From contig CM031879.1 in the NCBI GenBank assembly GCA_018697195.1, positions 35,292,228-35,356,227 of the forward strand: a stretch of DNA of 64,000 nucleotides, given 5' to 3'. The notes beneath the pieces are model-generated. The model was not told the origin of the DNA, ran no database searches, and was given only the letters and a program-made list of their open reading frames with translations. Source of the DNA: Certhia americana. Taxonomy: Eukaryota; Chordata; Aves; Passeriformes; Certhiidae. A program made the translations under genes and the position numbers. The first letter of the stretch is position 1. Every line of letters begins with the position of its first letter. Of this stretch, positions 1-13,509 are shown one piece after another.

Positions 1-1129
1 CATCAAATTTTCCCTTCTAGCATACTAATTGCCTGCCATTTTTTTTTTTTTCTCATTATAAAGGTCATTTTATAGTTTGTCTTGGTGCCATTGGGAGAGG
101 CAGGAGGGGAATCACGAGCCAGAAGCAAGCTACATGCTCTGGTTTTGGTATTGCAGAGACATGCTGACATCTTTTACAGGAGGAATAGTGTGTGTTTGTG
201 TGTGTGTGTGTATCTGGAGAACGCCACTGCTCACATGCAATCTGGTGCATCTTGGCAAGCTGCAAGCACTGCACCCACGTTGCTTCTGTGCAAATGGTGC
301 TAATTCCTGCGGACATCCCTCACAATTAAAAGTGTGGCAGCTGATAAACAGCAACGTTTATGCAAGATAAGTCCCTGTAATGCTTTCAAAATAAATGCTA
401 GAAACCTGGACCAGCATCAAAAGCAGAGTGATCCTGTGCTTTAAGGTGGAAAGGAAAAGGTCTAACCCTCCACAAGTAATTACTCACATGGCTGTTGTGG
501 CGCAACACTCCACATATATATAATAATGATATTTCATTTCAAAAATAGCCTATAGGTAATATATCTGAAAATAGAGTCCTGCCAAATGAAGCAGGGGAAA
601 GAGTAGAAGTAGCTCAACTCCTCTTATTGAGCTCCTATCCTGCTCAGTAGAGGAATATGGCTCAGCTACCTGCCAACTGTTTTGGCAGGAGGTTTAATTT
701 TTATAATCACCACTGATGAGATAAGTTTGGTTAAGAGAGTGGTATGTCTGATAAATAAAAGGGAGAGGGTGAAAGTCAGGAGAGACAAGTGTAGGGAAGG
801 GCGTGTTGGAGTGATGCTGAGGTGAGAGGAGGGGAAGGAGAGGCTGGGAGCCAAAAGCCATGTAACCTTGAGGATGCTTCCCACCTCCACAATGAAGGCA
901 GTGCCAGCTTGATTGTGAGGATGTCACTGAGAGGAGGGGTTTGGCAACATAATTTATGAGTCCTGCTGCTAGAGATTCCTCCTTGTAATTTTCTCCTTAG
1001 TGCGCTGTGCATACCAAACGCTTCCCACACAAAAGCGGATAAAGTGCTTGAATGCTGCAGAGATTGAGATACAGCACCTCCTGCTTCACCTCTGCTGCTT
1101 CCAAAGCTCACCTGGAAAACTATAATGTA
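1..1129. other. Unique non-coding stretch, no gene seen
   Basis: I see no exon, RNA gene or recognised transposon here. Open frames of 60-111 codons on both strands overlap each other and have no recognisable domain; those near 77-370 are created by the GT microsatellite, which is stop-free on both strands. The segment 766-880 is purine-rich (GAGAGG, GGGAAGG), which explains the serine-, leucine- and proline-rich minus-strand frames. Confidence 0.6.
188..211. repeat. (GT)n microsatellite
   Basis: A dinucleotide run of about 12 GT units with one interruption (TTTG). Its purine/pyrimidine alternation keeps frames open on both strands, giving cysteine-valine strings on plus and threonine-histidine strings on minus; these are artefacts of the repeat. 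Confidence 0.9.
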
Positions 1130-1560
1130 GCATTTTAATTTGTCATCTATATTTAAAATACTTCCTAAATAAACTTAAAAAACTGTCTAAATCAACTTTC
1201 ATGAAGAAGGAGAGCCTAAAACCAAAAGATTCAAAAAGAATGTACAAATGCTTATTCTCAATGTACCGTATAAAATTACAGTTTCATCAGCTGTAACTGC
1301 ACAAGCCTAAAATATAATTTCACATCTCTAAACAATTTTTTCATGTAACATGGTAGTTATGTCAATTAATAAGTTATTCAATAAATATTTTAATTGATGT
1401 TTAATTAACCCACTGTGGAATGCAAGTATATTTATAGCTGCTGGTAAAGACACATTTCTAAACAGTAAAATAATGCCATTTCACAGAAACTGGGTACATA
1501 ATAGCAGAGCAATTATACTCCTAGCTGCAATGTGCATAATTTGTGATCTTTTAGGTTAAT
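1130..1560. other. AT-rich block, candidate conserved non-coding element
   Basis: This block is markedly AT-rich, with repeated homeodomain-like cores (CAATTAATAAG, TTTAATTGATG, TTTAATTAACC) around 1360-1410 and no long open frame. Such composition is typical of conserved vertebrate enhancers but also of plain AT-rich sequence. I infer the possibility only; no alignment was available. Confidence 0.25.
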
Positions 1561-3101
1561 TCTGCCGGGCTGCGCTCCAGTACTCAGCAGTAGCAGGATA
1601 CAAGCAGCAGTATCTCCCTGAGCCAGTGGTTCCCTCTTGCCCCTATGCATACTCCTTCAGCCAAGGACACACACAACAAAGCATAAGTACACCTAAAAGG
1701 ACAATGCTCAGTTGCTTGGAGGGTACAACTTTGTGAAAACAACCAAAAACCCCAGTTGTGGCACTCAGCTGGGGGCTAAAAGGGAGTGTCAGGCACAGAA
1801 GTCCAAAAATGTGATGCCAGATCACAGCTGCTGCTTAGTTCTGGCAGTGCCAGCATCTCTGAACATTTGGCTTCTTTTCCTTAAAATGGAACTGCTGCTG
1901 TGCTGGGAACTGTCAGGGCTGGATGATGCAGGGCAGTCAGCCTCCATCCTGAAGTGTGTGTGTTGAGCTCCCACCTCTCTCTCCCTTGGGAGCACCAAAA
2001 CCTCCTCCCACCTGCTTCCCACCTGACTGCCTGAAACACCATATTACCTTGAGAGGAGACGTGGGGCACTCTTGTCCTCTTGGTGAAAGCAGGTCACCTC
2101 TTAAGGAAGGATGATCTGGGGCTGAGGACACGGTGGGGTCTGAGCACCACCTGTGCTGGAAGATAAGAAATGGGCAGGAAAAGCCCAGGGCTCCTCCATG
2201 TGGGTTCAGCCAAATAAAGAAAAGAAAGCTCATAAAACCACAGTGTTTTGGGGAACTGGGTGAAAGCTGTACTTTCTTTGAGGCACTGACACTGAGTGTT
2301 TGCAGTTCTGACAGCTTCTATACTCTGCCTTAGGGGTCAGTGATAGCGAACACAGAGGAAAGTGCGTGAGGGTAAGAGGGAGAGGAGGGGAAGCTGCTCC
2401 CCCTGAGGAGGTAGAGGTTAAGAGTGGAGCCTGCTCCACCAAAAAAGTCAGACAGAAGGGAAGCTCATAGGAAGCTTGGCAATTGTTCTCCAGCATCATT
2501 CTGGGGGAACACGCCTTGCCCTATCTTGTGTTGTCTGGAAATGGCCAATTAAATACTGTAATAAAGACAATTCCCATTTGTTCTGTATAATGAGACTGTC
2601 CATCTGTGTTGTGAACTCAGTAATAACCTCACCAAAGCTGCATGCCTGAGCAGTGAAGATCATTTCATATTGCTTGGCTTGGGGAAAATCATACAGAACT
2701 TATTTTCAAAGACAAGATTTTTCAAATATTTTATCACACTTTAGGTAAACATAAACTGGGGAACACAACAGACTCACAACTGTATTCATAATGTCATTGT
2801 TTAATCTCCCCCCTGTATTCTCTCTGGAGCTATTCATGTTTGCTCTTGGACATTGAATCTGTGTTGTTACCTTGTTAAAATAATTCTGTCTCAGTAGTGA
2901 ATTGCAATGTAGCTGTCTGCACTCTCCCAAGCTACTGCAAGCTATGAATTCCCAGGTGCATTGTCTGGGAAACTGAAACCCCAGAGTTATGACCTTTTGT
3001 TATTCCATGGCCATGAAAGTGGGCATTGCATGTGCTGACATACATTGTGTTCTGCTGCAGAGAAATAAAGGAAGAAAAAAACCCCAAATCTTACTGACTC
3101 C
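1561..3101. other. Non-coding stretch, nothing recognised
   Basis: Short overlapping frames on both strands (up to 98 codons) show no domain, repeat or plausible splice framework. No transposon signature was recognised. Confidence 0.55.
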
Positions 3102-3151
3102 AATGTTAAGATTTTTGAATAGCAAAAATGTTAAGTGTTTTGAATAGCAAA
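3102..3151. repeat. Two-copy 25-base tandem duplication
   Basis: Bases 3102-3126 and 3127-3151 are adjacent 25-base units differing at two neighbouring positions (AATGTTAAG followed by AT or TG, then TTTTGAATAGCAAA). It is a recent, simple local duplication with no coding role seen. Confidence 0.9.
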
Positions 3152-6112
3152 CAACAAAATCTAATTGAACATGTTGGGTTATCTGCTCTGATGACTCCTG
3201 GTGTCCAGGAGCAAATAAGTTTTAAGCAAGAAAGCAGACAACAGAGGAGGGAGTGTCTGTGTGAGGCAAAAGAGAATCAGGTTAAATTGCACAGGATGAC
3301 ATGGAGGAATGTTACAATAAAGATATCTGTGCTTTGCCAGCTGGGTATCAGCTGGTACCACATCCCTTCAGGGAAATACAGTACCTCCAATGTGATGGAG
3401 CATGAGGATGGGACCCTAACAGTTGAACTGCAGGAACTTTAGACAGTATTTGGATGTGTGCCCATCTGGGTATTCCTGTGAAGAGAAGCAAAGCATCCCT
3501 ACAATGGCTGCATGCTGATTTGTAGCTCTGACAGAGCTCAGCCCCTGTGCTGAAGCAGCCAGAGCAGAGGGAGCTTCAGCACTGAAAGCAGCATAGATGA
3601 CAGTTTGATCCAGAGAAGGGACTTCTTATCCCTCTAGGCCCTGAAGTCCACAAACACAGCCTGGCTCCAAACAAATCAGCTCTGCAAAGGCACTGCAGAA
3701 AACAGGACTTGGCTTCCATGTGCATGGATCTTCAGGTGATATTTGGCATCTGCTTGGTTAAACTGAAGGTGAGTCTTGAAGGGAGGAGGTACCATGCAGA
3801 AAAATGTTACTGTGGGGCCCAGCAATGTCCCTTCCTGATTCCTTCCCATCAGACAAAGCAGCACCAGCACAGCAACCAATAGTGCACCCACTGTGGCTGC
3901 TCTACAGCAGCAATCTGGAGGTAAAGATGAGACAACTAGCCTTTAATTATAGCCCAAAGAAGAAGAAACTCCATTGATTCTAATGGAGTTCAACATGGGG
4001 CTGAATTTCACCCATTGTTCACCATGCTTGAGATACAAACAGGCTTTTCTTGAACATCCATAATTTCTTAAACCACTGAATTGTAAATATGTTTATTGTG
4101 GACAACAGTAAGAAAACAAGTCACCATTTATAATCTAATTTCCTCCTATCCCATTTGCTGTAACAACCTTAGGTATTCATGGGCTGGGACATGTACAGTG
4201 AAAGCTTACATCTTTGTTCTCCCAAGGCAGCAGGGCCATACCACAGCTGGTAAGACTTGTGCTATGTTGTGCCAGTAATTTTGCCTCCCAGGAAAAGACT
4301 CTCCCTCTGTCCACCAGCAACAGAAAGGATCAAGTATAACAATTATTTGTCATTTACTATTTTGTTGTAAAATGTTTCAAACAAGAAGCTCCTCTACTGT
4401 ATTAGAAGGGGGTAGAGAGAAATGCTGTGTATACTTTAACAGAGGGGCTATATACATGTGGTCATGATAGAGATATTTGAAAGTAAAAATGCACTCAGGA
4501 CTGAAAGAAGAAAAAATATAATTGGGGAAGAGATAAAGTCTGAATAGAGACATGAAAAACAAGTTACTTTGGTTGATGGAAGCACATGAAGATTGTCAAA
4601 AGATCAAATTTAGTCATATAAATTTTGTCCTTGTGGACAAGAAAAGGGCACCTACTTTGCACACAGCTTTTTAGCTTTGGATTTATTAGTTTATTTTGTA
4701 ATTGCATTTTTAACCTACTTAGGGAATATCAAATACGAAATTTCAAGCAAGCCACTCAATTCTTTCTGAAAGGCAGAAGGTGATACTTTAACCTTGTCTT
4801 TATCCATGTTCTGCTGAGTGTGTAGCTCTAATTAGATTCACAGCTCATATTAATACTGTCGAACCAACTGTTCAAGAGTCACATCAATATTTCTCAAACT
4901 TTCCAAATGAAAACTATTCATAATTCAGTGTTCATCGATTTTTTAAGGCTGATGACATTTGAGTTGCTGAGCAAGTAAATGGGGTTCATTTCCTTAATCC
5001 TTGCACGTAAGTAAAATCTGGTTTCTGTTGCTCCTCCCCAGAATTCAGAGATAAGCAATGAAACTTAGAGTGACCTATTTGCTACTGCAGTCCAGGGAGA
5101 CAGAGAAATAACATGTGTCCTTTCTTAAAGGAATTCTTCTACATGCATGTCCGCAAAAGCCTCAACTTGCATATATTGCACTGGGAAAAGATAGTGGGTG
5201 AGCAGAGAAAGTCTCTGGAGGTGTTATGTTTGTTGGCTGAATTTACATCCCCTTGCTGCACACTGGCTACAGCCAAGAAATGCAGAGGCACAGCTGTGGA
5301 GCAGTCTGACCTCCCTTTGCTTCCCAGGGCATTCCATTCCCATGAGCCAACCCCATGTGAGGGATCTGCAGCAGAAGGGACTCTCCTCAATCTCAGTCCC
5401 CCTGTGCTCCAAGCAGAGGGACATCAGCTAGGTTTGGACCTGTTACATGGCTCATACCACCTTGCAGATTTTGGAGCTACTGTCCAATAATGGTGGACTT
5501 CAATTTGATACTGTGGATGGATGTAAGGAAAAAGGGGTTAAAAGAAAAAGGCCAAAAGCACTTGCAAACAAAAAGTATGATTCTTCTGGTTATAAGAGTC
5601 TTTCATTTTGGTGGGTTCATGGGAACGACTCCATAAATCACTATTAGGGAAGAGAAGATGACATTTCTATGTCAGGGAACCTCCTTTCAGTTCCCTAAAG
5701 CACTTCTTGGAACTCAAATCTGATTTTCAGGCACGGAGATTCTTGCCTAATACTGTCTAAATTTAATCTGAGTGGATGGCAACCTGCATCCTTGAAGATC
5801 ATACGCTTGTTTAGATTCCTAATGTAGTTCTCCGAAGTTGTCATTCTTCGTGAGCAACATGAAAGAGCTCCACTGAGCCTCATCCTAACAAATTGCAATT
5901 GTGCTCAGCATGTCAAGACTGGTTATCCTGAGCTTGGTCCGCTCTGGGACCAGCTGCTTCTCCTTGGCCACTGGAAAGACTGTCCTCAGCAGAAAAGTGC
6001 CAGGCAAAGCAGAATAAATACACTCCAGCCCTGAAAGACTCTTTTCTTTAAGGGTAGACCAGCTAGGGAAAAACAGACCCTTCTACTTCTTGCTGTGGTT
6101 GCCTTTGAGGAG
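3152..6112. other. Non-coding stretch, nothing recognised
   Basis: The longest frames (3128-3442 plus, 5113-5490 plus) have no recognisable family features and are overlapped by similar-length frames on the other strand between 5139 and 5431. The part at 4560-4960 is AT-rich and low in CpG and could hold regulatory sequence, but nothing specific is visible. Confidence 0.5.
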
Positions 6113-6176
6113 GGAAATAATTCCCCAGCACTCTTACTCTCTCAGGAAATAATATCCTAGCACTCTTAATCTCTCA
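6113..6176. repeat. Two-copy 32-base tandem duplication
   Basis: Bases 6113-6144 and 6145-6176 are two directly adjacent 32-base units beginning GGAAATAAT and ending CTCTCA. They differ at a few positions, so the duplication has aged somewhat. Confidence 0.9.
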
Positions 6177-7563
6177 CCAGGTCTTAAATTCTTTAAACGT
6201 TTAAATGTGCTACTATCTTCCTAATGACTCAAATTATGCCAGGAGCACTGTGCTACAGGCAGTAGGTATAAAAGGCAGCCACCTGCCTACAATAACACAA
6301 TTTTAGATTACACTGAGAAATAAGTGCTGGGAAACATGACTGACATGCAGAAGCAGAGGGAGGCTTGGATGGTTTGCGTGGTCTGGCTGTGTATACAATT
6401 TTAGGTATGTTTTTAAGTGTCTAAACAAATACTCAGTTGAAGAAGAAGGGTGAGAAATCCAATTTTACTGTGTAAAAATGCAGTTGGATATTGTGTCTAG
6501 AGAAGCAAGTGATTTCTGATGTAAGCATTCATGCACAATTTTGAGTAATGACTGGTTTTCATGTTATGTAAATCGGATTTTCTAGATATTACTCTCTTGA
6601 TAAGACATGGTTAAATTTAGTGTCAAAACTGAAAAGTATTCTCAAAGCTGTTTACATGGTGATGTATTATGCTCATGAAGACATGATTTCTACTGTTCTG
6701 TTGGTTGCTTTCAATGCTCTGGCTACAGAGAAAATGAATATTTCTGCATTGCTAAAATGTTTTATAATTCATATTCGAGGGAGTAGCAAGCAAATAAAAA
6801 AAAAAGGATGTGCTAGACTCACACTAATAAACAAAAATACAATTTTTATCTCTTGAATTTTGTCCTGCAGTATTTACAAATTGTTCAAAATGAGAGAACA
6901 TGAGCTCTGTGCCAGGCTTCTGCTTCCTGATGAGAAGGTCTTGGTGGTTAGGACAAATAAACCCAGGGGAAACTGGGAAATCTCCATTCAGATGCTTGTC
7001 AGATCACTTAAGCAGACACATACATAAAAGCAGTAATCTAATTTTACCAAACTATGGCACATAACTTACAAGTTTTACATATGTTTAAGAGGTGAGAAAA
7101 TACTTAACATACCCAAACTGGTGATGCTGCAAAATCAGAAGGTTGGGAGGAAAGAGCTGAGATACCTACATTTCTGCAAAAATAACTGGCTTTCAAAGCA
7201 TGTATTATGGTATAGAGCATAAAAAGGTTTAAAGTACAAAAATAGCACAAAATATGGAACCCAAAAGGCAAAACTGAGACCAACAACAAGCGATTTAGGA
7301 AGTGAACTGAATTATTTAATCAATGAAAAAGTAATCAATGAAAAATCTCCCTCTGCACAAAATGGCAGAATTACAGAGGCTAAAAAAGCCCTCTGGGTTA
7401 GAGGTAAGATGGGTTATATTCTTGCTTTTACTCTAGTCATGGCAGTCATGACAGTCTTCAGTATACCTGGTGTGTCTTCCTGCAAACAAGAGCAGGGCTG
7501 TTCATGTCAGTCTGACAGCTCAGCATAAGGAGTTAGAATGACATCTAGCTTTAAAAGTCCCAC
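6177..7563. other. Non-coding stretch, nothing recognised
   Basis: AT-rich sequence with only short frames of 60-80 codons lacking any domain. No repeat family was recognised. Confidence 0.5.
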
Positions 7564-7704
7564 CTGGAGCTCCATGAAGTTCCATCTGAACATGTGGAAC
7601 AACTTCATTATCGTGTGGGTGATGAAGCACCAATGAGCAAGGAGATTGAACCAGATGACTTCCAGTGGTCCCTCTCAACCTTACCTATTCTTTGATTCTG
7701 TGAG
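7564..7704 (+). mobile_element. CR1 LINE 3' end, plus strand, internally deleted
   Basis: The segment begins with the CR1 text CTGGAGCTCCATGAAGTTCC, which lies near the end of the CR1 reverse-transcriptase reading frame. It finishes with the CR1 3' end, recognisable as GAACCAGATGACTTCCAG, then TCTCAACCTTACC, then ATTCTTTGATTCTGTGAG. Compared with the family as I know it, roughly 100 bases between about 7630 and 7640 are missing, so this is a 5'-truncated copy with an internal deletion. It is non-coding and presumably inert. It is the only clear CR1 here in plus orientation. Confidence 0.85.
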
Positions 7705-8902
7705 AGCCAACGAGAATTAGAATGTGGTTTTGGAGATATTCGTCTGGAAAAGTGAAACTTCTACTCTGTTGAATACAGCATATGTTTACATGGTCAAAAT
7801 ATTCTTCAAAAGGAAGTCTTCTGAACAACCAACAACCTCTGTAAAGGAGACAAACATCCATCCAGCCAGGAGCATTTGCATCCAGCCATTCCTCCTGATG
7901 CTGAGTCTCAGAAATCCCTCTCAGCAGTGTGAGAGCATGGCATTAGCTCTGTGCACCTGGGGAAGCTTATGCTCAGAGTCCTGCATACAGGGAAGTGCTT
8001 TTCTCCTGCAAATTTTGAATTGCCAAAGTATTTCAACAAATAAAATGTTCCCTTAGTATCAAATCAAAGTCAAATAAGTTGATGCTTTTCTTCTCGAGTA
8101 CCAAAAATGAAGCTCAGGGTGCTTCAGGGCTCTACGCTTATACACATTATTACAGTGTATTCCCTTCAGCCTCATTGTTGGTTTGAATTATTCATGAAAA
8201 TATACCTTCTACATCTGCAGATGTGGAAGATGACACATTTTCAAATGAAAGGTCTACTTTGTAATGCAAAAACACTGTTTATGGCAGAGAGAATGAATAA
8301 GCAGTCAGGGTATGGGTTGGCACAGGTAACAGAATCTGATCCAGTGTCTGCAACTGCCCCGACAGAGAGATTTTGCATATCAGGACAAAAGACCAGGGAA
8401 GAGCAATAAATAACAGGAGAGATTTAGTGCAGCCAATCCAAACTTTCTGGCTTAGCACTCAGAATAAATCATGTCATTATTATACACAAACAGTGAAGTA
8501 TGAAGCAGTAGGGTAGGTATTGATCTGTGCTTGTAGAGTTTTTCTGTAGCTTCTTAATCAGGCTGCATTTAAGATCAAGACTATACTATAAAGCACAGAT
8601 GACATAAAGCAAGCTGTGAACCAGAGCTGTGGTCTCCTTCCTACTCCCACAGTTGTCCCTGTCCAGTTCTTAACATATCACCCAAAGAAGCCACAGCTGT
8701 CCAGATGCTGAGCTGTGGGGACCCTCACTTTATGTCCCCAGTGGTCTGAGGACCATTTGGACACCAGGTCTCTGCCTTTGGAGGTGTTTGGCCACCAGTC
8801 TGCTTTCCAATGCATCATCATTCCTGTTGTGCCCAATTAAAGATATGGTTAGGGTCAGACCTAACATTTTGAACTTTTCCAGGGACTCTGTGGACAGCAT
8901 GT
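7705..8902. other. Non-coding stretch, nothing recognised
   Basis: Frames at 7724-8056 and 8107-8409 on plus are open for about 100 codons but show no domain, no repeated heptads and no flanking splice signals that stand out. I treat them as chance frames. Confidence 0.5.
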
Positions 8903-8950
8903 ACTTGGAGTCCACAAACACTTGGAGTACCTGTTCTTGGAGTACCTATT
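8903..8950. repeat. Short imperfect tandem repeat
   Basis: Three consecutive copies of a unit starting CTTGGAGT (8903, 8920 and 8936), about 15-17 bases each; the second and third share CTTGGAGTACCT. Confidence 0.8.
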
Positions 8951-11900
8951 CCATTCCCAGCTCCCTGCCATGCTCTGGTGTGCCTGACAGTTTGTAATCA
9001 GATCTAGGTAAAGGATCCTAATTTGGGGAAAGGGAATAAGAAGCAGGAGTTGGAGTTCTCTTGGGAGGGAAGGTTGCTCACCTGCTGGATTTAGCCCCTG
9101 AAATTAGAAAGGAGTGTTTAACCTCAGACATTGGCTGTGAGGCATTCCAGGCTGATGTGAATTCATCTGAAAACTGAATTTTTTTGTAATTCAGTTTTAC
9201 ATGTGTATACAAGTCCATATAAGACTAATTAAAAGCTCTGCCAAGAGTAAGTTTATGAATAAAGTTGTACATGGGCAAATGTAGCTTGGGGTTATGTTTA
9301 GAGGTCTGAGCCCTTCAGGCAGCTGCCCAGATGACGTTCAACCTGAAAAACAATAGAAAACCAAGTGCTGTGCGTGCAGAAGTGAGCATGTGACAGCTGA
9401 AGAAGACACAAAGACACACTGAAGGAAAAGGATTTGTAATCACAGGAGACTGAAGGAATGCCCCAGGCATTGTTCAGCTCTGTTATAGCTGAACATGAGC
9501 CTGAGGACATTACTTTGGCATGAAGGTCCTGGCAGAGAGAGGGGCATCATACAACCCCATGGACACAGCTCACCTCCCTTAGTCACATTCTCTCCACACT
9601 TTGGCCTCCTGCCTCTGCCTTTCCTTTACTATGTCTTAAGCAATTTGAGGCAGAAGATGCATAAATTACCATTACCTGGACACATCTTTCAGATGGTAGC
9701 AGTTTGAAAATATTCTTCATTCACTCTCTAATGCCTCCTATATCTTATTAAACACAGTTAAGGTTGTTGCTCTCTCACCCAGGAACATGCCAGTGTATGG
9801 ATAGCAAACTGTACCTAACACGTTATGAAATCCATAGCCCTGCAGGGGAAGGACCACTGCCTTCATAAAATATTCATTTATCTGGCTCTGAAATCATGCC
9901 CTCCCCTGGCCTTCCCAGATCTGCCCTGCAGAGTCCCTTTTTGTTTGGTCTATCCTTTGCCCAAGCACTCCCTGCTCTTCCTGAATCCTTCAGTCTCTCT
10001 GTCTCTCCTCCTCCCTCACATATGTTCACACTGAAAAAAACAAAGTGGAAAGAAGCAGTGCAAAGGCCCTACAGATGATTTATGTCAGGCTGAGTGCATC
10101 AGAAGAATTCACTGGAGCAAAAAGGATCCGGATCAGGAAGAGGTCAACCCCCTATTTCAAGCGTTGTCACTGATCTGGGGACACATTATGGCTGGTGACA
10201 TCAGTGAAGTGAATTCATGCACGTACCATTTTATGCAGCATAACCAGAGGCAGCAAGACCCCCAATTCCACCTAAGCTGCAGTGGATTTAGGCACCTAAC
10301 TCTCTTAAATCTTTCTGTAAACCCCAGTGCAAATGTCTTTGCTGCAAAGTAAGACAAATCTCTCCTGCCAATAGAGCACACCTGTACTGGTTCTTAGTCT
10401 GTGCCAATACAGTGCAACAGAACATCTCTAATTAACAGCAAACCCTCCTCAGACCCTGGCTATGCCTGTTTCTGTCTATGTGGCAGAAAGGAAGGCTAAG
10501 TAAAAGCTTATCTTGAATTGTGCCCCTTAACTGCAAGAGAAAATGAAGAGAGAATTTTTTCATCACTAGCATTTAGAAACCCACTAAAATTAATTACACA
10601 GAACTGAGGGTGTGCTAAGTCAAACACAGTAAAGCATTTGTCCTGCTTGATGCATCATCCGTGTCTTTCTTTCATCAATATGACACAGAAGCAATATTAC
10701 CTTATACTTCTGGAATAAGTTTTAGTACCCAAAGCAATTTTATAAGAATTAGTCTCACAGCTGCTCTGGATCTAGGGCAATGATCAAGCAGGGAACTAGT
10801 GACAGGACCTAGTAAAAAACTCCTTTTCCCTCTGGAAGAAGGACTGCCCTGGAACATCACTATTTGCCTTTCCCCACGCGTCAGAAATCAGGGGTTTGCA
10901 TGTTGTTTTTAGCTCCTACCTATTATTAAACCACCCTTGAAAAATACAGATTGCTCCATGGTTGCTTGAAGTCACAGGTTTATTTTGTTCTTTCCACCAC
11001 AAGACACGATGATCATTTAGAAGACTTGGAAGACAATCTTGATAGAACAAAGGAAGAAAAGCAAATATTTCTCTCAATGACCTCAAAGCCACCATCTAGT
11101 GAACTGTGAGCCCTGAAGCAGATGAGTGAGTGCAGCAGTGGTGTGTGGTCGAAGGCCAAGGGCCCTTCGAGGTGTCTTGATCATCCTGAGCTACAGCAGT
11201 CACCATTAGCAACCACTGCAGTGTAGGCTGCATGTCACCAGAGACAGGGGCAAACAGGGGGATGCTGATTTACTAGCTACAGACAGTGGAATAAATGAAT
11301 CAGAGTGTGCTGTCTTCCAACTTCTTTTAATATAGGCACTGCGATTCATACTTCATAACTTTTAGAAAATAGGAATGCTGATGCTTTTCACACACTGGAA
11401 AAGAGGATTTTCTATCCCTCATGGCTTGAACCACAGCTGACTTCTAACCCACCTCCCTGAATTCGTCCTGTCCATCTGGGAGCAAATCCTGCATTTTGCA
11501 GAGCCAACGTGGCAAGGGGTTAGACAGAACCAGCAGGAGCTTCCAGTCACTAACATAAATCAGACTCCAGGAGAAGGGCTGCTGATTTAGCTCAACCTCT
11601 CTTCTCTGGCTTTACCTTCTTTAATAAATGGTGCATTCACATCTCTGACAGCAAGCCTTGGTATCAGTGAAGCAATGAGCTTCTTTATATACAGCAGCAA
11701 GTAATAGCTCTTGTCAAAAAGGGTGATTTAATTACAGAGTCTGGAAAATATTTCTTCTAGGGATTCTTGTCCCTCTTCCCAGTTTTAGGACAGTCTGGTA
11801 AATATTCAGATTTATGGATGCTTATATTGACTAACAAAAACTGTTAGCTTCTGCATATACCCATTTTTAATTTTTCTTTTATTCTAAGAGACTAATAATG

Positions 11901-12610
11901 ATGCCAGAGATTATTCCCCTAAAAGGAATATTGCTCTAAAAGACTAAACTATATTATTTTATTTAATTTAAAAATATTCCTCCTGGACAACTCTAACATA
12001 AAAAATTTTACATTTTGCTCAACCTCAGATAGACCAGACATATCTAATGTATACATTTATTTTTCTTTATCAGTAGAGAACACTGTTTAACCTTGAGAAG
12101 AAACTGAAATATTGATTGTTTTTTAATCCAAAGGCTTTACTAAATGTTTACTAATTAAGGTGATCAATTTGACACATTTGGAAATAAACCCTGGACAAGA
12201 TCCAGTAGTAGCCCTAGACTGTCTTTTCTAGTTACAATTTTTTCATCGTAGTACAAGATTAATTTGAACTGTGAATCTGCCTTAGCTTATTCTACTACTT
12301 ATTTAAGACTTTCTTTATTTTCCTATTCTTCTGAGACTCAAGGCATTCTGGTTTTAATTTGTTCCTGCTTTTAGTTTATATGAATATGAGCAGAACTGGT
12401 GGTGGTAGCAGATTTTGTGCTCTGCCCCATCACCTGGAGGAGGAGAGGTTTAGCACTTTAGATGGCTTGAACGTACCACTTGACTGTCATTACTGCAATG
12501 TTACCACATCTTCAAAATTATGTTCTGTGTAGAGGAAATTACCTGCATAAAATAGATTCTTAGGTAAGTGTTAAAGCCTGTATTTTGCTGCTTCAAAAAA
12601 TATCCAGCTG
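8951..12610. other. Non-coding stretch, mostly unique
   Basis: No exon or transposon recognised. A small inverted repeat lies at 11149-11170 (TCGAAGG and CCTTCGA, 8-base loop). The portion 11800-12200 is very AT-rich with several TTTAAT/ATTAAG words and no open frame, and could be regulatory or simply AT-rich filler. Confidence 0.5.
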
Positions 12611-12696
12611 TTACTCCACTCCCTCCTTCCCTTCTGTTTCCCTCCCCACCCTTCCTTCCTCTCTGTTCCTCTCCTGTCTCCTCCTGCTTTTCTTTC
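12611..12696. repeat. Polypyrimidine tract
   Basis: About 85 bases that are almost entirely C and T on the plus strand (CCTCC, TTCC and CTCTC words) with only a few G and A interruptions. It is a simple-sequence tract, able in principle to form triplex DNA; no associated gene is visible. Confidence 0.8.
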
Positions 12697-13509
12697 TAAA
12701 ACTGAGCTGTACCTGTTGTTAAAACCTTTTCTTTCATGTTTACTTAAGGGGAAATTTTTTCTTCAATCAAGAAAGCGAGTTGTGTGGAGGGTGGAGGGAA
12801 CCCTATCACACAAAATTTAAGTTGCTTTTGTTGCCTGCTGTGTTTCAGCTGGGTAAGGAGAAATGACATTTTCAGTGTAGATTTACTGCACATTCTCTAA
12901 GTAGAGCAAACATCAGTGCTTATGTTCTTCCAGGCTGAAAAAGAATTTAAAGCCCCTTAAACAAATTTGGGTTTTTTCTTCCCTGAGTCATTGAAGACAA
13001 TGGGATTTTATTGCATGAAAATCACTTACTTGGTTCAAAATATCTAGTGACATGGCAGCCCAGATTATCTGAAGAAGTTTTAATGTCAGACTATGCTGAA
13101 AAATAACTGCAAGGACCTACCCCTTTTTCTGGAAAAATGCCACTGATTTGGACATGGTCCTTGCCTGAATTATCTCTGCAGAGTGGGTGTTCTAGCTGTC
13201 AGGCAGGTATATTCCATCTGTGCAACTTTTGCAATAGTTCTTTCTGGCCTCACATTTTCCAAGCATGCCCTCAGAGCCTGGCATTTTGGTTATCTTGTCA
13301 GAGAAACAAGATGCGTACTTTTTTGCTTTTATCAGTGGAGACTTTTTTTAAAGCACGTTGCTACCAGCGAAACTGATGGCACAATTAGAAGAAGCATAAA
13401 TGGAATGATTACAGGAACATAAGGAAAGAAATATTTTGTCTAAAGTAGTGAAACCTCCTTCTATGGCCTGTGCCAAAAGCCCCTTCTGGCAAGTTGATAG
13501 AAGCCTGGC
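12697..13509. other. Non-coding stretch, nothing recognised
   Basis: Two overlapping plus-strand frames of 79 codons at 13137-13422 compete with each other and show no domain. No repeat family recognised. Confidence 0.5.

Noticed and set aside
77..370. Open frames on both strands across the first 400 bases
   Set aside because: They depend on the GT/AC microsatellite and overlap in antisense; no domain.
11149..11170. Short GC-containing hairpin as a possible small RNA or terminator
   Set aside because: The stem is only 7 bases, with no supporting context; too weak for an RNA gene call.
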